This document shows, in pieces, positions 1-10,498 of a DNA stretch of 39,897 nt (positions are counted from its first letter, which is position 1; every line of letters begins with the position of its first letter). Below the pieces are notes generated by a model, which saw only the letters and a program-made list of their open reading frames with translations, made no database searches and was not told the DNA's origin. Made by a program: the position numbers and the translations under genes. The stretch spans positions 1 through 39,897 of the forward strand of contig JBNGIO010001946.1 in the NCBI GenBank assembly GCA_049999805.1, in the 5' to 3' direction. Source of the DNA: Folioceros fuciformis. Its lineage: Eukaryota; Anthocerotophyta; Anthocerotopsida; Anthocerotales.

Positions 1-90
1 AACGGTGGTGGAGTGGGAGGAAAGGCGCCCGTGCCCCAGGGCTTCCTGCCGGTGCGCAGGTACAAGTCCTTGTCGGAGTTATCTTGTTGA
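1..90 (+). CDS. Possible C-terminal end of an unidentified protein (partial, 5' truncated by window)
   Basis: Frame 1 is open from the window edge to a TGA at 88-90 and encodes about 29 residues. They start Gly-rich and end with APVPQGFLPVRRYKSLSELS. The mix of a Gly-rich linker and a basic/Ser tail looks like a real protein terminus, but 29 codons is too short to prove coding. I do not recognise the family. Sequence left of the window would settle it: a long open frame or an AG acceptor just upstream would support the call. Confidence 0.3.
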   Translation, partial: NGGGVGGKAPVPQGFLPVRRYKSLSELSC

Positions 91-1450
91 CGCATCCCCG
101 GCTCCAAGGCTCTCCGTCATCCTGCCGATAGAATTAGGTCATGGGGAGTGTACAGTAGAATGACCAGCCCTGCAGCTCTTGGTCCATAGAAACTGCAGCT
201 GGTGTTGGAGCCCTGGCACTGATGTTGTATCGAGGGGATGTGTGGCGGGTGAGCTCCTTTGTAAATCGCAGGGGGAGGTTGGGCGGGGTAGGGAGGTCAC
301 TCGCGTTGGTAGCTTCATGTCCTCAAGGTGTACTTTTTATGTATCACTTGTAGCTTACAGCCTACTAAGGGGTACTCTAGCTGTCTCAGGAGCGACCGGC
401 ATAGGTTTGGGACGAGTGCCGGTATCATCTCAGGTGTCAGATGTTCTGTGTCTTGCCGATGTACATTAGCTACACTTGTTCTACCACGGTTCAACCTCTT
501 GCCAAATCTGTGCACCAAACTCGATACATGCCCTTGCACTTCGCCTGCACCGATCCAATCCACTCTGAGCGCCTTTCGTAGGCTTTGTGTTATTCGAGAT
601 CGATCTGGCAGAGTTGTGGCGGGCCAACTGCACATTCATCTGCACCAGTGATCTGGCCACCAGCTGCTACCTATATGAGTTGAGCCCATCGAGAGTGTGG
701 CACTCGCGGAATGGGAATTGGTCTTCGGACGGGAGGTGGGATGACATTCGTGCACGTGTTAATCAGCGTCCTCCATCGAGTGCCAAAATGGATGCGATAC
801 TGGCGAGGTTTGCAGGCTGAGCTGACTTCCGTCGTAGCCCTTGATCATCTTGCCGGCTTCAATGCTGCAAGGCCCTGTGAATTGGTCTCCAATGGAACCT
901 CGGAAACCGTGATTCCCTCCTGCAACCGACAAAGTCACTGCACACGTCAGGCGTATGGCTTGGTGGACATGGATCCATGATCACCACCTCCTGCATGCAG
1001 ATTTGCAGCATTAGAAACACTCAGCCGAGACTTCGCAAGGAAAACTTTGCACATCATCCTAAGAACCTGCTTGTTCAAGTCGGCACGCCTGCGTGTTCTG
1101 TGTAGAAGTGTGCAGGAGGTGGAGTGCAATAGTGGAACCCACGAACGTCAAATTGGTGTCGCAGCCTGCAGTGGACCCCTGTATCAGTTGCTTGTTTCAC
1201 AGGTCACTGTGTCTCGGCCATTTGAACTGTTTCGAATCGCCACCAGAGATAAGAGGCCCATTTCCACCGTTGTTGTAATCGGAGCACATCCCGACGCCAA
1301 CCCTGCACGCTTGCATTTCACCGATCACACCAAACTGGAAGGGGAACGATGATACCCCCAGCTCTCGGAATCTAGGAGCCAATCGACATGAAGAAGTGGG
1401 TCACCAAACAGCCATAAGCTTAGGAAGCTATATCAGAATGATTGAGAGTG

Positions 1451-1610
1451 ACGACGGTCGCAGATAATTCCACAACTCCAAAGGTTTCATCGTCCACCCA
1501 ATTCGTTTGAGTAATCCGCGTATGATCGTGGGCGACGAAGCTCACAGATAAGTCTACCTCTCCAGAAGGTTTCATAGTCTAACCAATTCGTTTGAGAGTT
1601 CCGCGTGGGT
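1451..1610. repeat. Diverged tandem duplication, about 85-base period
   Basis: Two adjacent imperfect copies share blocks such as CAGATAA, AAGGTTTCAT, CCAATTCGTTTGAG and CCGCGT in the same order. The AAGGTTTCAT block occurs at 1481 and again at 1566. The copies differ by scattered substitutions and small indels, so the duplication is old. No coding role is visible. Confidence 0.6.
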
Positions 1611-2257
1611 GTCCAAAAAGGGTCTCAATTCTGCAACACCAATACCTAGCCCAAGGTTTTGCTTGGAATGTCGTCAGTAGCAACGGACTGTTGACCGGTT
1701 GTGACAACGTTTGACTTGCGTCAAGAACTTTCGGTCAGGAGTCGAGAGTTCATGCAGTCTATTGACAAGCATGGAAGAATCAGGAGAGGTCGGTGAGAAC
1801 CAGAAAAGACGCTCAAGCCGAAGAGGATCGTCACACACCACTGTGGCAGACTAGAGTAAGAACTGCCACTGCACAGCACACTGTGCATCGTAGGGACTGG
1901 GACGTATGTCACCACCTCATTCAATAAATCACTCAACAACGGCCATAGAGGCTCTGCAAACTTGCACTCTGTGGTGTGCACATATGTTCATGACCCGTGT
2001 GGCCATAGCGGCGACGGCAATCCCTCGTATGTCCATAAACACAACACTGCCTTGCCTTGCCGTGCCGTGCCTCTTCCTCGACCGTTGCCAAACGTTCAAC
2101 GTCCCAACGGTCAGTTTTGTTACTGCGTGGAACCAATAGATAACAGTGGCCACCAGTAAATGCACAATTTTCTCATGTTTCTTTTTGGGTACCCTTTTTG
2201 AGCTTCCCTTGGTGCTGTGCTCAGGTTGATTGCCTCACTACTGATAGATTTTTCAAT

Positions 2258-2321
2258 GAGTGTGTTTTTACTTCACCCAAAATCTGAGGGAAATATAATT
2301 GGATGAAGTAAAGACGCACTC
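2258..2321 (+). other. Inverted repeat able to form a 22-bp hairpin (small-RNA-precursor-like or MITE remnant)
   Basis: The left arm (2258-2279) and right arm (2300-2321) are near-perfect reverse complements around a 20-base loop. In a plus-strand transcript the 22 positions contain two G:U wobbles and one C:A mismatch; all others pair. Partial pairing continues a few bases beyond the outer ends. This geometry resembles a plant miRNA foldback, but short inverted-repeat transposons leave the same mark. It lies in a gene-free, AT-rich stretch. No mature small-RNA sequence is recognised. Confidence 0.5.
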
Positions 2322-3090
2322 CTTGGAAGGTAAGGATTCTCCCTCTTTGGTCAATCAGAGTGAAGTCTCATGTTGAAAATTTATTTTTTGTGAACTTAAT
2401 CAAATTAATATTAGCTTTTGTATTAAAATAATTTATTAACAAAGGCTATGTTTAGGGTGACAACATAGCGACCATGAAAATGCATAAGGACATGGAGTAC
2501 ACATCTTGTAGTTTGCCAAGTGTGCAATAGATTGCATGGCCACATGTGATGTAGATGTGGCTCCAATTAGGTTATAGATGGCAACTTGAAGTGGGCTAGG
2601 TGGTCCCATGATTTTTTCAAAACTAGTGCTCGTGGTCAAGCAAGCAAAATGGACCTAGGGTATGGAGGAATTAGAGAATTGTGGCTCATAGAGTGAGTGC
2701 AAAAATTGTCAAGCATATGGTTGATGAGGTCTAAAAGTGTAGTGAGCAGCAACGGCAAGCATCGAGGAGGGCAATTTTTATCATGGTTAGTGAGGGTAGC
2801 TTTTACCAAGATTAGAAAGGGCAACCAATAGGGGAGGTAGCTTTAAAATTTATCAAGGTCAGCGATAGTAATTAGTAGAGAGGGTAGCAAGGGCACCAAG
2901 CGACAAGGCTCTTCCAGTTGCTTTGCCAAAACCCAAACTTTCTCCTCTTCCTGTCCTTTGAGCCCCTCGAGCTCTTGCTTGCAAGGGTTACACTCCTCCT
3001 GGAGTTTATTAGACTCATCTCATAGTACCAAGGTAAGTCCAGCAACCCGTTTCTTAGGAATTAGCCAACAAGCAGCAAGGCGATCGCTGA

Positions 3091-3165
3091 GGGCAATAAG
3101 AGGTAAGGCGAGTTAAGGGCAACAAGAGGCAAGGCAAGTTGAGGGCAATAAAGCGACAAGGAGAC
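3091..3165. repeat. Short imperfect tandem repeat, 26-base unit
   Basis: Three successive units begin with GGGCAA at 3091, 3117 and 3143, exactly 26 bases apart, each followed by purine-rich AAGAGG/AAGG motifs. Similar GGCAAGG-like motifs recur less regularly through about 3040-3450. That whole stretch looks like a purine-rich simple-sequence region. Confidence 0.6.
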
Positions 3166-3967
3166 TCAAAGGCAGCGAAGTACAACAGCTCTGTGAGGGT
3201 AGGGAGGCAAAGGTAATGCGCTTAGGATAGCAAGCTTATGGTAAGGAGGCAAGGTTAGCACCCCTAGGACAGGGGATCGTGGTAGGGAGGCAAGGGCAAT
3301 GATCTCGTAGATGGAAGGTAATATGATGAGCACATAAACGAGAGCAAGAGCAGGTCAAGAGGGCCTTGCAGCAAAAGGGAGGAGGGCTCTCATAGGAGGA
3401 GCAAAGGGGGGAGGGAGAGATGGGCAAGGAGGGGAGCAAGGGCAACAATTGCATCTATGGTACTTAGCAGACCCTACCTATTGGACTCAGCAAACCCTAA
3501 TGGTGGGGATAAAAGCAAAGAACAACATTCCATGGCATGCTTTGTAATGAGACTATTAGGCCCCCCTCCATCACTCTTATTCTCCCCTCCCCCTTGTGGA
3601 AAGTATTGCAATGAGTTGTAATTCACCTTTGCAAGCTATAGCTTGACAAGATAGCTCTCTATATAAGGCATCTTCACAACATGGCTATATAAGGCCTCCT
3701 TAAAAATATAGTTTTGTAGCAAATCCATAATGTGGAGCCATGTTGCAACGAGGTAAGTTGGTTTGGCCAAACAATTTTGTAACATTAATGTAGGTTGGGT
3801 CGAATGATCTAGAATGTTGTCGACTACAAGTAGCCATGGTGTTTCTCTTTTGAAGACAAAAAATCACAAACTTTCAGCAATTTATGGTGTGAAGCGATGT
3901 TGCAAGGAGGCAAGTTGACTTGGCCAAACCATCCTAAAACATTCAAGTTACAAGCTTGCTTGAGCAA

Positions 3968-4118
3968 TTCTAGAATGTTGCTAATGAAAATAGAGTGCTC
4001 ATTATTAGGGTTGGTGTTGTAAACATATGCCAAGAGGGAACATCCTAGAGTGTTGTTGATTGAAATAGAGTGCTCAATATTAGGGCTATTGTTATAAACA
4101 TATAGTAAGTGGGAACAG
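3968..4118. repeat. Tandem duplication, 75-base unit
   Basis: Two copies about 75 bases apart share CTAGA(A/G)TGTTG (3970 and 4045), TAGAGTGCTCA (3991 and 4066), ATTAGGG and AAACATAT in the same order. Weaker related segments lie upstream (about 3730-3960, with TGTTGCAA and TTGGCCAAAC motifs twice) and downstream (about 4120-4180). The duplications are therefore nested and old. No coding capacity is apparent. Confidence 0.65.
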
Positions 4119-4590
4119 TGTGGGTTGCAAGTAGCTATGATGTTTCTCCTGTAGATGCAGAAAATAGTAAACTTTCATATAACAACCATGAAAGGTGGCT
4201 TAGAGTGTGCTTATCACTGAGTAAATTGACCGTTTTGGTTCAAGCATTGAAGTGAACACAACTACTCTAAAAATATCAAATGAGTATGCCCTTGCATACC
4301 CTAAGAAAAAAAAAATGAGAGATAATATCTATTATCTTTGGCATGCCATATGAATGCACTAAGCAGCTACATGCTTTAATGCTCGTTCCGATCTTGCCCG
4401 ACCTTGTTCTTTCCACATTGAAAGTAGTTCTACATTTACCTCAAAACTTGAGTGACTACTATGGAATACCACATTAGGCATAGCACAGGTGTGGGTTTTT
4501 CTATAAGAGTGTGTGGGGAATCTTGCAAAATATCCATAAGATTTCTAGGACAGTTTGCAAGATTCATAGATTCACTTTGCAATTTTGTTA

Positions 4591-4660
4591 ATCCTTAGAG
4601 GCTATGTGGCCGCTTTTGTACTTCCCCCTCTTACAAAGCGGCCACATAGCCTCTAAGGAT
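4591..4660. repeat. Near-perfect inverted repeat with 30-base arms and an 11-base loop
   Basis: The left arm 4591-4620 (starting ATCCTTAGAGGC) and right arm 4632-4660 (ending GCCTCTAAGGAT) are reverse complements, apart from one extra base in a homopolymer on the left. The loop 4621-4631 is pyrimidine-rich. The match stops abruptly at both outer ends. Both transcripts would fold into an almost perfect stem. It could be a recent MITE-like element, a palindromic rearrangement junction or a small-RNA-generating foldback. Arms this well conserved beside decayed repeats suggest recent origin or constraint. Confidence 0.8.
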
Positions 4661-4867
4661 GGAACTTTCCCAAAAGAGCCTATGGAAGATGGAGAAGGAG
4701 GGGGATAAAGAAGGAAGATCATGGTACTTGAAGAGAATAAAAAAGGAGGAGGAGGGAGCTTCAAAAGAGGCTGGGTAGCTTGAGAGGGATGGAAGAGGTG
4801 AGGGGGGCATGGGAGGGCTCTGCCAAAAAGAATGACGGTTTAAGAATCCCCGGATTTTCATCATGTG

Positions 4868-5208
4868 GTCTCTTGTACTTGCATTTTCCTGTCCTCTAGT
4901 TGCATGTATTTTGGTCTCCTCTAGTTGCATGCATTTTGGTGTCCTCTAGTTGCATGTATTTTGGTCTCCTCTAGTTGCATGCATTTTCGTGTCCTCTAGT
5001 TGTATGTATTTTGGTCTCCTCTAGTTGCATGCATTTTTGTGTCCTCTAGTTGCATGTATTTTGGTCTCCTCTAGTTGTATGCATTTTTGTGTCCTCTAGT
5101 TGCATGTATTTTGGTCTCCTCTAGTTGCATGCATTTTCGTGTCCTCTAGTTGCTTGTATTTTGATCTCCTCTAGTTGCATGCATTTTCGTCTCCTCTTAT
5201 TGCATGGA
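4868..5208. repeat. Minisatellite: about 12-13 copies of a 25-base unit in a 50-base higher-order pattern
   Basis: The unit is TCCTCTAGTTGCATG plus TATTTTGGTC or CATTTTNGTG. Unit starts at 4892, 4917 and 4942 fix the period at 25 bases. The two versions (TGTATTTTGGTC and TGCATTTTCGTG types) alternate for most of the array, so the larger unit is 50 bases. A degenerate unit starts near 4868 and the last degenerate one ends near 5208. Units adjoin with no unique spacers, so this is not a CRISPR array. Confidence 0.9.
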
Positions 5209-6565
5209 ATACCATACTAATCTAATTTTGTAGTCTGCGGTATACTATGAACTACAAAATGGCAATGTTGATGGAGAATGGAGCGCTAATTTGGGTATGC
5301 TGCTGGAGGTCCGTAGTGAGACCACTGCATAGCGTGCTGAGCTGCCCTTTCTAGGGCTCCAACTTTGGAGCCCAACCAATCTAAGCCCTGAAACTCTGTA
5401 CAACGAACAAGTACACGGCTTTGGTCGTTAAGCCGCCTTTCTTCCGAGTCTCAAAATACCACCAGACCCTGCAGGTGGAGAACAATGGAGGGGTCCATCA
5501 GCGTGGTGTCGAACCGGGTGGCCCGTACGATATGAGGTTTATTTCTATGTCGTGATAACGAATACAATGTAGACATTGCTCATTGGCGCAAGTCACAATG
5601 AAAAACTACATCGGTTTTGACAGCAAGTAGTACGCCTTTGACGATAAATAATGCGATCTGAAGAACGTTGATAAAGTTGATAAACTTGACTCAGGTGACC
5701 CCCAATTCGCATTCCCGATCACGATGCGTAACCGCCTGAGGAAGTGCGTGTCCCTGGCCGTGAAAGAGAATATGCCACACGAATCTAGAGCGGCGCTGTC
5801 CTGCATGATTCTTTGCCACGATAATCTCGGGCTCCGGCGAGCATACCGGTCTGCTATCTTCAACGTCGATCCCACATCGGCCGTACAGATTGTCTGTCCC
5901 GTTTCGCTCATTGCACCGCAGTGACGCGACTAGGTACGCCCAATCATTTCCGAACACTTCAGCAGACCAACAGTCGCGCAATTTAGAAAAGGAAGGTGCA
6001 AGCTACAGCCGCTCCAACTTTTGGCAAGACCTTGCTGGGCGGACTCAAGAATTAAAAATCAGCACCAACCGAGTGTTCCTTACGCACGGGCGTTCAAGGT
6101 TTTGCCGGTAGCTCACACAACTCGCAATGCGCAACACATAATAGGGCAGAAGCTGTTAAAAGTAGTCCTATCCTCGTCCGAGAAATTGCACGGTGAACAA
6201 CCATTGCCACAATACAAGGGTCACCCCTACTTTGTCCCGCGAGGTGAAGAGTACTCCATACAAGTCGCTCACAGAATGTACATAATGGTGTCTCAGCCCT
6301 AAAGCTGTAGGATTTCCCCACCGTCGCCGTCCGCTGCAAAATTTCCGCCTCCATCGTCCCGTACTCCTCAGAATTAAGAGGTGGATAGAGCCAGTGCTTT
6401 ACACTGGACTACTCCAACAGACGAGACCGACCCCATGCTCCGAGAAAAGAATTTCGGAACCCATCCTTCACGGCGTCCCCGGGCTGCAACAAGAAAAAAC
6501 GGAACAACACAATATGCTGCTTCATCTTACCTAGGAAGCCCCGTAGCTCCATCAGCAGAAAGTCC

Positions 6566-6982
6566 TCAGTTGATATCCATAAAAGTCGAGATAGGGAGCA
6601 CTCTCTGCCTGAAAGGGGACTCAAAGCAGGGCGGGTTCTTCATCAGGTCACGGCATCTCTTCATGGGTGACGTCTCACTATTCTCTGCGTCCCGCTTTCT
6701 TCTAACTCCCCGGATTGCATCCTGCTCGGATATAGTGAGAGGGAAGACTCTTCCGCTCACTCGGCACAGCGTGCTGTGATTGTCATACATAACTCTCTGG
6801 TTGCAGTTCTGGTCACAAACATGGCTGCTGCCACTCGTGGCACATCGATAGAGATTGGCCCAGACATGCTGCACCTCACAACGGCGATCACAGCGGTGCC
6901 CGGCCGCCTCTCCAAAGCCAAGATAGCTGGAAAGGTAGATTGTGTTGATGTCTGAGTTGAAAGACCGGTAATCAACTTCCAT
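6566..6982 (-). CDS. Small Cys/His-rich protein, putative zinc-binding, unknown function
   Basis: A single-exon ORF of 138 residues starts at ATG 6982 and stops with TGA at 6566. The N-terminal 35 residues end in a YLGFGE segment. A dense Cys/His region follows (about residues 36-83): HRCDRRC, LYRCATSG, SHVCDQNCNQRV, YDNHSTLCRVSG. The paired CxxxC spacings and HxC positions suggest one or two zinc sites. The tail is basic (RGVRRKR) and then Ser/Pro-containing. The ordered metal-ligand pattern and absence of low complexity argue for real coding. I recall similar CDxNCNQ...YDNH...LCR motifs in uncharacterised plant proteins but cannot name the family. The region upstream is GC-rich, as a promoter/5'UTR might be. 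Function is unknown; a nucleic-acid or protein-binding zinc module is only a guess. Confidence 0.68.
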   Translation of the reverse strand: MEVDYRSFNSDINTIYLSSYLGFGEAAGHRCDRRCEVQHVWANLYRCATSGSSHVCDQNCNQRVMYDNHSTLCRVSGRVFPLTISEQDAIRGVRRKRDAENSETSPMKRCRDLMKNPPCFESPFRQRVLPISTFMDIN

Positions 6983-9900
6983 TGCGAGAGAAATCTAGGA
7001 ACCTGCATAACAAAACCGGCCACAGCATCGTCAAGCTTTGCTCCACCATGGGTATCACATGCGAGATGTAAAGCTCCGTAAATACACGCCCAGCCGCGGG
7101 GAAGAAAGTGCAGGCAGCGGTTTTGGAATTAACACCACGAGTTTCAAGCGCAAAGATAGGCGGGAATGCTGCAGAGAGCAGACTTCCAATGCATGCGAGG
7201 GAAAGAAAACACCAGCACCCGCACCAGCGAAGCTTTCCCACTCAAAAAGAAGCAAGTAAAACTTGCCACATGCAGAGCTATGAAGTTGGAGCCTCTTGTG
7301 CTCCTCTCTTAATCGACCTGCCCCGCGGGAAGGCATGCCCGGAAGGAAGCAGCACAAAGCAAAACAAATTGAGAGCGAGAAAGCGAGCATCGTTCCCCCT
7401 TTACCCCTGCGGGCTGCCTCGAACCCGCACCGAAACAAGCAAAAATGCTCCTCTATTGCATCGTCCTAGCCTAAGCATGCAGAGCTACTCACCGCACGCA
7501 CGATGGCCGCAATTGCACAGTGCACCAGCGCCGCCTCTCCGCTTCCGCTTCCAGTAGAGAGGCCGCCTCAAGCACTTCGGGCAAAGATTGTGAGCCGCCC
7601 CACAGCGCGGCGTCTTCTTTCCGCCTTCCGCAGCGCAGGTCTGGGGAGAAGCGGAGAAGTGTGTCGGCTAAGAATGCCAGAAGTGTCGTAAACCAGGGAG
7701 AGGAGGGCGACGGGCGCCGCACATGGAACCACGACCTAAGGCAAGGACCCGCCCCACCTTTTATCGGTACCGGTCTTCGAGGAAGCGCCTTAACCACATG
7801 GGCGACCGGGCCACTGGCAGCATACGGTGCCGCCTCGGCCCAGGCTTGCTTTTTCTCTTGGGACCGCCAATGACTGATATATGTATATCTAAAATACCGT
7901 GACTAACAATCAACTTGCCTGCCCTCCAGACTTCCAACGCACAAATTCCTGCAGTCTAGGATCCACCTCCTCCCCCACAATTTGAATGCCACCCACTCTG
8001 CAACGTTGCTTCCGTCTGCATTTCAGGTTGTTGAGAGATGGCGGTGATGCGTGCGTACGGTGGATGAAGTCATGCGTCTCATCCCAAATGTATTGCGTGG
8101 AGAAGTGTGTGATGGGCAACCAGGGCGAAAAGAGAAAGAGGCTTGCAACTAGATATGGATGTGTGACGCGACGTAGAAAGGAGAGGGGCAGACCACGCGC
8201 GAAGTCGCACACGTCTACGCCACCGACACGGTCATTCGGTGCTAGTTACTAGGTTACTGCTTTTGGTGGGTGATGGGGTTTTCAAAAGCGGGGCTGCAGG
8301 GCAGGGCCTTGGAAGTGGTACCTCGTCGAGGGAGAAACCTGATGCCACGGATATTCAGCTTTGCATACCGATACATATTCCTGCAGAGGGAGCTCAGCTC
8401 AGGAGCTGGAGATCCACAACGGTTGATTCTTATTGGGGAAGGTACCTATCATCTGATATCCATATCATATGCCAAAAATACATAGCGGGAACATCGCCCT
8501 ACCCTAAAGCTTTTCCCTAGGGCTTGTTCATACATGCAGTCTATCGTGGAAAGTAGCCGGCACAGGAAGACATTGCAGCGCCTACTTGGCAGCGCAGAGA
8601 TGGAACTTTGGCGCACAAATATCGAAGATGGAGTGGTTGCCAAGGTAGATGTGGCCAACGTGTGGCGTGCCGCATTTATTTGTTTTAGGGCAACCTTGAG
8701 CGGGATGGATTGTAGCACTGGACTGGTCAGTGCCGATTGCCATGATAATGCAGCCTTTCTTTCGTGTCTGGAGGACGCCATGTTCTTCGACCACTACAGC
8801 TTCGTTGGGGGACCGGGGTATCCGCCGCAGGATTGGCTCCTCCCCAGAATGGAAAAGGATAAGGTTAACGACCTTACAATACTTTCGGTGGCATGCATTT
8901 TTGTCCCGTTGCGTGCATAGACTGCTGAATCTCTATCTCGACGGCTTGTGAATGTGTGTGTCAGTGTTGTTCCGTTGTCCGTGTCTCTGCTTACCAGATA
9001 CCGCCTCTCACTGGGATGAAAAGTGCACTGCAGTGCTGATCCGAGGCTGTTGACTTGCAGGGGGTGGTGTAGGGCAACGCAGGCGCTGGTAGAGCGTGCT
9101 CCAAGCTCCATCACCCGCCACAGTCCTTGCATGCATCCCGCATGACCATTGCCCTGAACAAACCCACCTTCCAACTGTATGGAGCGGCAAGCGTATCCCC
9201 ATCTCCGGAGGCCGGGCAAGTTCATGAACGGGTTACGCACCTTGGGATGTACAGGGAGAATGTGGACAGCGTGCTCAACGATTCGGGATTGATGAGATAT
9301 CTTCCCCTCGTTCTCCATACTGTATTATGATTTCATTTCCCCTCCCATCGTGCTCGCATTAGGTGGGAGCTCCCATCCCGATGACCAGGAGCCGCTAACC
9401 ATCTCGGGCCACGCCGCAGTGCCCAGAACACGCAGGTGATGGACAAAGCTCCTCGGGTTCATGCACATGGACAAAGATGTATGCAGACATGTATATACCT
9501 TACCGCATGCCGTCATATCTTCAAGAGCCTTATTGCAGGAGGGTAGTTCTGGCGTGTTGCGTCAACCTTTCCCCGTGTTCAGAACTTGCACAGACAGCGA
9601 TGGTGGGACCAGATTGCGCCACATTCTCTGACACCATCTTCTGCGGCACGGACACGAATCCAAATGCCCAGTTCTCATTGGCCGACACCTTTTGGACGGA
9701 AGCCACAGCTTTGGTTGCAGGGTTGAACTGCCCCCTAAGTCTGCAGCGAATCCCAGCTGTGTCACAGGCTGCCGCCACCAATGCCCTTCGCCTTTGCGCG
9801 GGCCCTGATTCGAGGGCGAGCCCATCGGCCGTTCTGTCGCTCTCAACGCGCTCATCTCTCATCCTGTACATCAATATTTAATGTTTGTCAGTAATGGACT

Positions 9901-10498
9901 GTGCGAAATAAAACTTCGCAAGCTCTGCAAATGAAAACTTGCCGAATTCCTCCCTGACATGCCAAGTGGCTTTTCCCCTGATCAAAACGGTGAGATACTA
10001 TGGAGCAGGGAGGAGCTGAGGTGCTCGTTGCTATGAGACAATGCTGGAGTTCTGCTGCTCTGCCGTGTGCTTCCTTGTCCACAAACTGGTGCACACATTG
10101 TATGCGACGCCATTCGCGCAGGCATGTGTGATTTTTTTCTGCAATGCCGTAGGTCTCATAATCCACTTTGGTGTGCAATAGCGGGGTCGTCCAGGGCAAG
10201 TGAGTTTGCAAGGCTTGGGGTTGCTGCTCCTCCTTTCTCTAGCAAGCGGGTGAACGCTTTGGAGAATCGGCACGGGCACATAGAGCCCAAGAGCCAGAGG
10301 GAAACTCTTGTCGACCGAAGACGTGGTAGCAGTTTCCAATTGGGATGGCTGATCAAAACCCTCGCAGTTCTCTTTCTTCACAATCATAGGAATTTTTGTG
10401 CATATAGTAAGCACCTGCATCACGGAGAGGTGGAACAGTCTTTGAACTGCTTTTCCGCCAATAATTACGGCGGTGGTGGAGACTTGTGTTTCTCCAAA
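6983..10498. other. Gene-poor stretch between the Cys-rich gene and the transglycosylase-like gene
   Basis: Bases 6983-7860 are GC-rich and may hold the promoter and 5'UTR of the minus-strand Cys-rich gene. The ORFs at 8534-8920, 8794-9318 and 9477-9881 have no recognisable motif, no clear splice partners and compete with ORFs on the opposite strand, so I do not annotate them. An AATAAA at 9907-9912 could end a plus-strand noncoding transcript. From 10067 to 10498 the frame that enters the first transglycosylase exon is open without a stop; see that gene for the alternative start. Confidence 0.5.

Larger units (their letters stand above)
91..6565. other. Gene-free stretch with decayed repeats
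   Basis: I find no ORF here with recognisable protein features or a consistent exon chain. Bases 91-2150 are of balanced composition with many short overlapping ORFs on both strands, as expected by chance. About 2150-5230 is AT-richer and full of low-complexity and duplicated segments, listed separately. About 5230-6565 returns to balanced composition. An AATAAA at 1923-1928 could be a plus-strand polyadenylation signal, but no gene is tied to it. The middle part reads like degraded transposon-derived DNA, although no transposase, integrase or reverse-transcriptase motif remains visible. Confidence 0.55.

Noticed and set aside
4631-4930. 99-residue minus-strand ORF
   Set aside because: It runs from the minisatellite into the inverted repeat and is Ser/Pro-rich low complexity, so not credible as a gene.
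4868-5208. CRISPR-like array
   Set aside because: Units are directly adjacent with no unique spacers, and the context is eukaryotic.
5500-5540. tRNA-like T-arm (GTCGAACC) on the minus strand
   Set aside because: No acceptor stem, D-arm or anticodon arm could be paired around it.
8534-8920. 128-residue plus-strand ORF
   Set aside because: It has no recognisable domain, long minus-strand ORFs overlap it, and no splice partners were found. It looks like chance.
8794-9318. 174-residue minus-strand ORF
   Set aside because: Mixed composition with no motif and overlapping ORFs on the plus strand. Its length alone is not exceptional in this balanced-GC stretch.
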